A stretch of DNA of 8,302 nt, from the NCBI GenBank assembly GCA_964622235.1, contig CAZUNB010000043.1, forward strand, positions 1 to 8,302, read 5' to 3'. This DNA is from CAZUNB01 sp964622235. Lineage in GTDB: Bacteria; Patescibacteriota; Saccharimonadia; Saccharimonadales; JAGPDM01. Of this stretch, positions 5,725 through 8,302 are shown in pieces. Position numbers and translations under genes: made by a program. Positions within the stretch are counted from its first letter, which is position 1. Every line of letters begins with the position of its first letter. The notes beneath the pieces are model-generated. The model was not told the origin of the DNA and did not search any database. It worked only from the letters and a program-made list of their open reading frames with translations.

Positions 5725-5763
5725 AATGAAAACAACTGCCCATGAAGGACAGTTGTTTTCATT
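5725..5763 (-). terminator. Intrinsic terminator of tRNA-Asn
   Basis: Arms 5725-5738 and 5750-5763 are perfect 14-bp reverse complements, and the inner TCC/GGG can extend the stem to 17 bp with a 5-nt loop. In the transcript the core CAACTGTCC/GGGCAGTTG is followed by UUUUCAUUU, as in an intrinsic terminator, with the A-rich 5' flank pairing to the U-rich tail. The stem begins at the last base of the tRNA CCA end. Its symmetry means it could also act weakly on the other strand. Confidence 0.6.
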
Positions 5764-5837
5764 GGCTCCCGGGGTCGGATTCGAACCGACGACCAATTGA
5801 TTAACAGTCAACTGCGCTACCGCTGCGCTACCCGGGA
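5763..5837 (-). tRNA. tRNA-Asn (anticodon GTT), CCA encoded
   Basis: Minus-strand cloverleaf: acceptor TCCCGGG/CCCGGGA (7 bp), D stem GCGC/GCGC around AGCGGTA, anticodon stem GTTGA/TCAAT with one G-U pair and loop CTGTTAA giving anticodon GTT (Asn), variable TGGTC, T stem GTCGG/CCGAC with loop TTCGAAT, discriminator G and genome-encoded CCA (5763-5765). It is 72 nt without CCA. All stems pair and the invariant bases are present, so the gene looks functional. A strong promoter precedes it and a terminator hairpin starts at its 3' end, making it a single-tRNA unit. Confidence 0.96.
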
Positions 5838-5849
5838 ACAGTAGTCGCA

Positions 5850-5878
5850 ATTATATAAGATGAGTCTATCAACGTCAA
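5850..5878 (-). promoter_or_regulatory. Strong sigma-70-type promoter of tRNA-Asn
   Basis: On the minus strand TTGACG (5873-5878), exactly 17 bp, then a perfect TATAAT (5850-5855). The expected start lies a few bases before the mature tRNA 5' end at 5837. This is the closest match to consensus in the window and shows that the organism uses ordinary -35/-10 promoters. Confidence 0.75.
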
Positions 5879-5924
5879 TTTAACTATAAAAAACTTTAAT
5901 TTATTTAAAAATATCAAAAACTGG

Positions 5925-6350
5925 CTATTTCATTAAATTGCTCAACCTAGTTGTAAAGGCGGACTTTGCACCCTTCAATCCAAATACCTGTAAAGACATA
6001 ACCAACGCTCGTAATTTCTCTACTTCCTCGTCGGTTCGCTGATGCTTGTTTTCGACGAAGCGGAATTCGGCATCTACCATATCGATTAACCATTTATCAT
6101 GCGATGATGAATCGTCCTCGGCATCTATGCCAGCCACTTGAGCGATAATCTCGAGTGATCGAGCGGCATTATCGCTTTTGCGGATCCTTCCGAGGGCAAC
6201 CAGCTGATCAACATGATATGCCACAGTCCCTATGGAGCCGTAACTTAACCCTCGCTTGATCTCGCGGTAACTCGGTGAGTAGCCGTGTTCAGCCGTAAAT
6301 TCTCTAACATATTCGAGGATCTCATGCTGTTTTTTGGTAGGGTTAGGCAT
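5925..6350 (-). CDS. LexA-type winged-helix DNA-binding protein without the S24 protease domain
   Basis: A 141-residue protein starting at ATG 6348-6350. Residues 3-69 match the LexA DNA-binding domain: PTKKQHEILEYV, the GYSPSYREI segment (23-31), the recognition helix region SIGTVAYHVDQLVALGRI (39-56) and the ARSLEI strand. The self-cleaving Ser/Lys peptidase domain of LexA is absent; residues 75-141 are acidic then basic, probably helical, and unrecognised. It therefore cannot be inactivated by RecA-stimulated self-cleavage in the usual way. An in-frame TTG at 6380 would add ten residues, but a perfect TGCTATAAT promoter lies between it and the ATG, so it should not be transcribed from there. 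The gene is divergent from the acyltransferase gene, which it may regulate; its targets are unknown. Confidence 0.75.
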   Translation of the reverse strand: MPNPTKKQHEILEYVREFTAEHGYSPSYREIKRGLSYGSIGTVAYHVDQLVALGRIRKSDNAARSLEIIAQVAGIDAEDDSSSHDKWLIDMVDAEFRFVENKHQRTDEEVEKLRALVMSLQVFGLKGAKSAFTTRLSNLMK

Positions 6351-6357
6351 TTGTGAA

Positions 6358-6366
6358 ATTATAGCA
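6358..6366 (-). promoter_or_regulatory. Perfect extended -10 promoter of the LexA-like gene (leaderless)
   Basis: On the minus strand TGCTATAAT: TGn (6364-6366) plus consensus TATAAT (6358-6363). Seven bases (TTCACAA) lead to the ATG at 6350, so the mRNA should begin at the start codon or within a base or two of it. There is no Shine-Dalgarno. This site decides the start codon. Confidence 0.65.
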
Positions 6367-6447
6367 GTAAATTGCGACAAATATTTCTTATATCCAGTAA
6401 TGAATATTGAATTTACGGTTGTTGATAGTTATTAATAATGTTAGTGC

Positions 6448-6476
6448 TTGCTAGAGCGTCAATAGAGAACTACTAT
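6448..6476 (+). promoter_or_regulatory. Promoter of the acyltransferase gene
   Basis: TTGCTA (6448-6453), a 17-bp spacer, then TACTAT (6471-6476). The predicted start near 6483 leaves only about three bases before the ATG at 6486, so this mRNA is nearly leaderless; no Shine-Dalgarno is present. The -35 is identical to that of the small rhodanese gene. An inverted pair TTGATAGT (6422-6429) and ACTATCAA (6472-6479) brackets the promoter and may be regulatory. Confidence 0.5.
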
Positions 6477-6485
6477 CAATAGCAT

Positions 6486-7550
6486 ATGCGGCTAGAGCAA
6501 CTTACATTCACACGTTTTATTGCCGCTTTTATAGTGGTTGTATTCCACTACGGTAAAGAAATTTTTCCTTTTAATACTCCCTACCTCCAACCATTCATTT
6601 CCAGTGTAGTCGTCAGCTATTTCTTCGTCTTATCAGGATTTGTTCTAACGATAAGTTACTATAATCGTCGAAACAACTTAAGCACAAAGCAATTTTTCAT
6701 CAAACGAATTGCTAGATTCTATCCTGTATATTTTTTGGGTATTGCTTTAATGGTCTATTATTCTTTGCTTTTCTATGAACCTTCTTCTGTCAGCCTATTC
6801 TCACTAGGTATAAATCTGCTCGCACTACAAAGTTGGCTGCCCCTACAGGCACAAACAATAAACTATCCTGGATGGGCGATGTCGGTTGAAGTCTTTCTCT
6901 ATCTAGTATTTCCTTATTTCATTACAAAAATTGTCGCTGTTTGGAGACAAGCATACACAATATCTTTGGTCGGAATTTTTTGGGTATTAAATCAACTTAT
7001 AATGTGGTGGATACCAAAAAATTTTAATGTTAATAATACTGGTCGTACCCATGACTTTTTTTACTATTATCCACTCAATCACTTAAATACATTTTTAATT
7101 GGTTGCGCTGCTGCACTTTTATTTATGTACTTAAAGAATTCTAATTATTTTAAAAAACGAAAGAACACCGATCTGCTTGTTGTGACAGCTGTTTTTACTC
7201 TGGCAGTTTTTCTAACGAGCGGCATAAGCGCTCTAGCTTATCATAACGGGTTGCTCGCACCTTTATATGCGCTCATTATTATATCGCTTTCTCTCAACGA
7301 AAAAGGCTTTATAACGAAAATATTCAAAAATAAAGATCTTATAAGACTAGGGTCATTGAGCTTGAGTATCTACTTGCTTCAAGCACCAGTTTTCAACTAT
7401 GCTGAAAAAATAAAAAGTCTTGCTTGGCCGAGCATGCATAGTGGGTTATTCTTTTACCTCACGTTTGCTATCTTGCTAGCCGTCAGCTTCCTAATAACTG
7501 AATATTATGAGAAGCCCCTACAACAAAAAATATTAAATAGATATTTATGA
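6486..7550 (+). CDS. Membrane acyltransferase, family 3 (OafA/OafB-like)
   Basis: A 354-residue polytopic membrane protein with about ten hydrophobic helices, the usual length for an acyltransferase-3 domain without an added SGNH domain. Diagnostic motifs are FTRFIAAFIVVVFHYG with the essential His21, SYFFVLSGFVLT (44-55), KRIARFYPVY (73-82), and the INYPGWAMSVEVFLYLVFP segment (125-143) with conserved Glu135. Family members move acyl groups, often acetyl, from a cytosolic donor to sugars of lipid-linked glycans or surface polymers. The convergent neighbour is a mannose-1-phosphate guanylyltransferase gene, which fits glycan work, but the two are not an operon. The substrate is unknown. It shares a short divergent regulatory region with the LexA-like gene. 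Confidence 0.88.
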   Translation: MRLEQLTFTRFIAAFIVVVFHYGKEIFPFNTPYLQPFISSVVVSYFFVLSGFVLTISYYNRRNNLSTKQFFIKRIARFYPVYFLGIALMVYYSLLFYEPSSVSLFSLGINLLALQSWLPLQAQTINYPGWAMSVEVFLYLVFPYFITKIVAVWRQAYTISLVGIFWVLNQLIMWWIPKNFNVNNTGRTHDFFYYYPLNHLNTFLIGCAAALLFMYLKNSNYFKKRKNTDLLVVTAVFTLAVFLTSGISALAYHNGLLAPLYALIIISLSLNEKGFITKIFKNKDLIRLGSLSLSIYLLQAPVFNYAEKIKSLAWPSMHSGLFFYLTFAILLAVSFLITEYYEKPLQQKILNRYL

Positions 7551-7572
7551 ATTAAAGACATTCTAATAAAAA

Positions 7573-8302
7573 CTATTCAAAATGCTTGGCGGCGAGCTTC
7601 ACGTCCTGGACATTATCTTTGGAGCAGACCAACAAACCTTCGTCAGTATCGATAACAACAACATCTTTAAGCCCTATGACAGCTATCGGCTTGGAGCTTG
7701 CGACAACGACAGTATCAGTTGAATCAGACAAAAATACCTTTTTGCTGTCGCCGAGAATGCTATTGTTGGCTTTATCAATAGCAGGTAATACTTCATGTAG
7801 GTCTTTATAGCTACCAATATCTACCCAGTCGAACCCGCCTTCTACTACAGCTACACCGCTCGATTTCTCAAGTAGTTCGGTGTCAATCGGACCTGACGAC
7901 ATCTTAGCGTAGCGTTTTTTTAAGCGCTCAGGCTTGTGTAATAATTTAGAGATATCTCTTAAATCTTTAGCTCGTTTTGGTGCAAATTGGCTTAGACTCT
8001 GTTCGAATACCGAAATAGGTGCGACAAACAAACCCATATTCCAGAGATAATCATGGCTTTTCAAATATCGCTCAGCAATCTTCAGGCTTGGTTTTTCTTT
8101 AAATTTAGCGACCTCGAAGGCCCCATCGTCTAGCTTATTACCTTTTTTGATATATCCAAAACCAGTAGCAGGGTAGCTTGGATTTATACCGACTAATGTA
8201 ATTGACTGCTTTTCCTGACTTAACTCTGCGGCCCGTCTGACTGTCTCTGAAAATGCCCTTGTATCAGGAATGTGGTGATCGGCATGAAGGAAAGCTACGA
8301 CT
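7573..8302 (-). CDS. manC: Mannose-1-phosphate guanylyltransferase, 3' part (5' end beyond window)
   Basis: Reading minus from the window edge gives 242 residues up to a TAG stop, open throughout, so the gene enters from the right without a start here; the TTG at 8064 is internal. Visible motifs fit the GDP-mannose pyrophosphorylase family: HADHHIPD (6-13), GINPSYPATGFGYI (38-51), KFKEKP (66-71), YLWNMGLF (about 85-92) and DWVDIGSY further on. The N-terminal GxGTRLxP nucleotide loop would lie outside. It ends soon after the nucleotidyltransferase and beta-helix part, with no fused phosphomannose isomerase domain, so it is the short single-function form. It makes GDP-mannose for glycans. It converges on the acyltransferase gene with a 22-bp gap and no visible terminator. 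Confidence 0.88.
   Translation of the reverse strand, partial: VVAFLHADHHIPDTRAFSETVRRAAELSQEKQSITLVGINPSYPATGFGYIKKGNKLDDGAFEVAKFKEKPSLKIAERYLKSHDYLWNMGLFVAPISVFEQSLSQFAPKRAKDLRDISKLLHKPERLKKRYAKMSSGPIDTELLEKSSGVAVVEGGFDWVDIGSYKDLHEVLPAIDKANNSILGDSKKVFLSDSTDTVVVASSKPIAVIGLKDVVVIDTDEGLLVCSKDNVQDVKLAAKHFE

Noticed and set aside
5556..5762. A 68-codon open frame on the minus strand starting right after tRNA-Asn
   Set aside because: Its codons are made of the tandem inverted repeats and the terminator stem, it has no ribosome-binding site, and the peptide shows no domain or normal composition.
5602..5763. CRISPR array or integron attC site as an explanation for the hairpins
   Set aside because: The stems differ from each other in sequence, so there are no repeat-spacer units, and the core-site motifs expected of attC are not present.
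6351..6380. An N-terminal extension of the LexA-like protein from TTG at 6380
   Set aside because: A perfect extended -10 promoter lies between this TTG and the ATG at 6350, so transcripts should begin after the TTG. The LexA domain itself begins right after the ATG.
7573..8064. A complete 163-residue protein starting at TTG 8064
   Set aside because: The same frame stays open to the window edge and continues the sugar-nucleotide transferase motifs, so the TTG is an internal Leu codon.

Overview
The window reads like a compact genome of roughly 40% GC with short genes, small intergenic gaps and UGA used as a normal stop (the Fur-like, DUF2207 and acyltransferase genes all end in TGA). A DUF2207 membrane protein with a Gly-rich tail ending in Trp, a divergent HAD-like protein, a LexA-type DNA-binding domain without its protease, and several probably leaderless genes together suggest a Candidate Phyla Radiation bacterium, perhaps a Saccharibacterium (TM7). 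That placement is inference from gene style; no rRNA or marker gene is present to prove it.

Left part (81-1232): a divergent module. A Fur-family regulator (+) overlaps by 4 bp a gene for a membrane-anchored or secreted rhodanese, and a small cytosolic rhodanese is transcribed away on the other strand. The gap between them holds a perfect 21-bp palindrome with one central base. It fills the spacer of one predicted promoter and covers the -35 box of the other, so one repressor could control all three genes.

Middle (1342-4842): three minus-strand genes (DUF2207 membrane protein, short-chain dehydrogenase/reductase, HAD-like protein with degraded catalytic motifs), then a plus-strand gene for a small six-cysteine zinc-ribbon protein. 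These look like separate transcription units, several with their own extended -10 promoter.

Right part (4938-8302): a DJ-1/PfpI-family protein (-); a 300-base stretch without a credible gene that is packed with tandem hairpins; tRNA-Asn(GTT) (-) with a strong promoter and a terminator; a protease-less LexA-like regulator (-) divergent from a membrane acyltransferase (+); and the 3' part of a mannose-1-phosphate guanylyltransferase gene (-) running off the end. The last two fit cell-surface glycan synthesis.

The observations most worth following are the Fur/rhodanese module with its shared operator, the hairpin array behind tRNA-Asn, and the repeated placement of a -10 box 6-7 nt before the start codon with no Shine-Dalgarno sequence, which implies leaderless mRNAs and corrects the start of the LexA-like gene.
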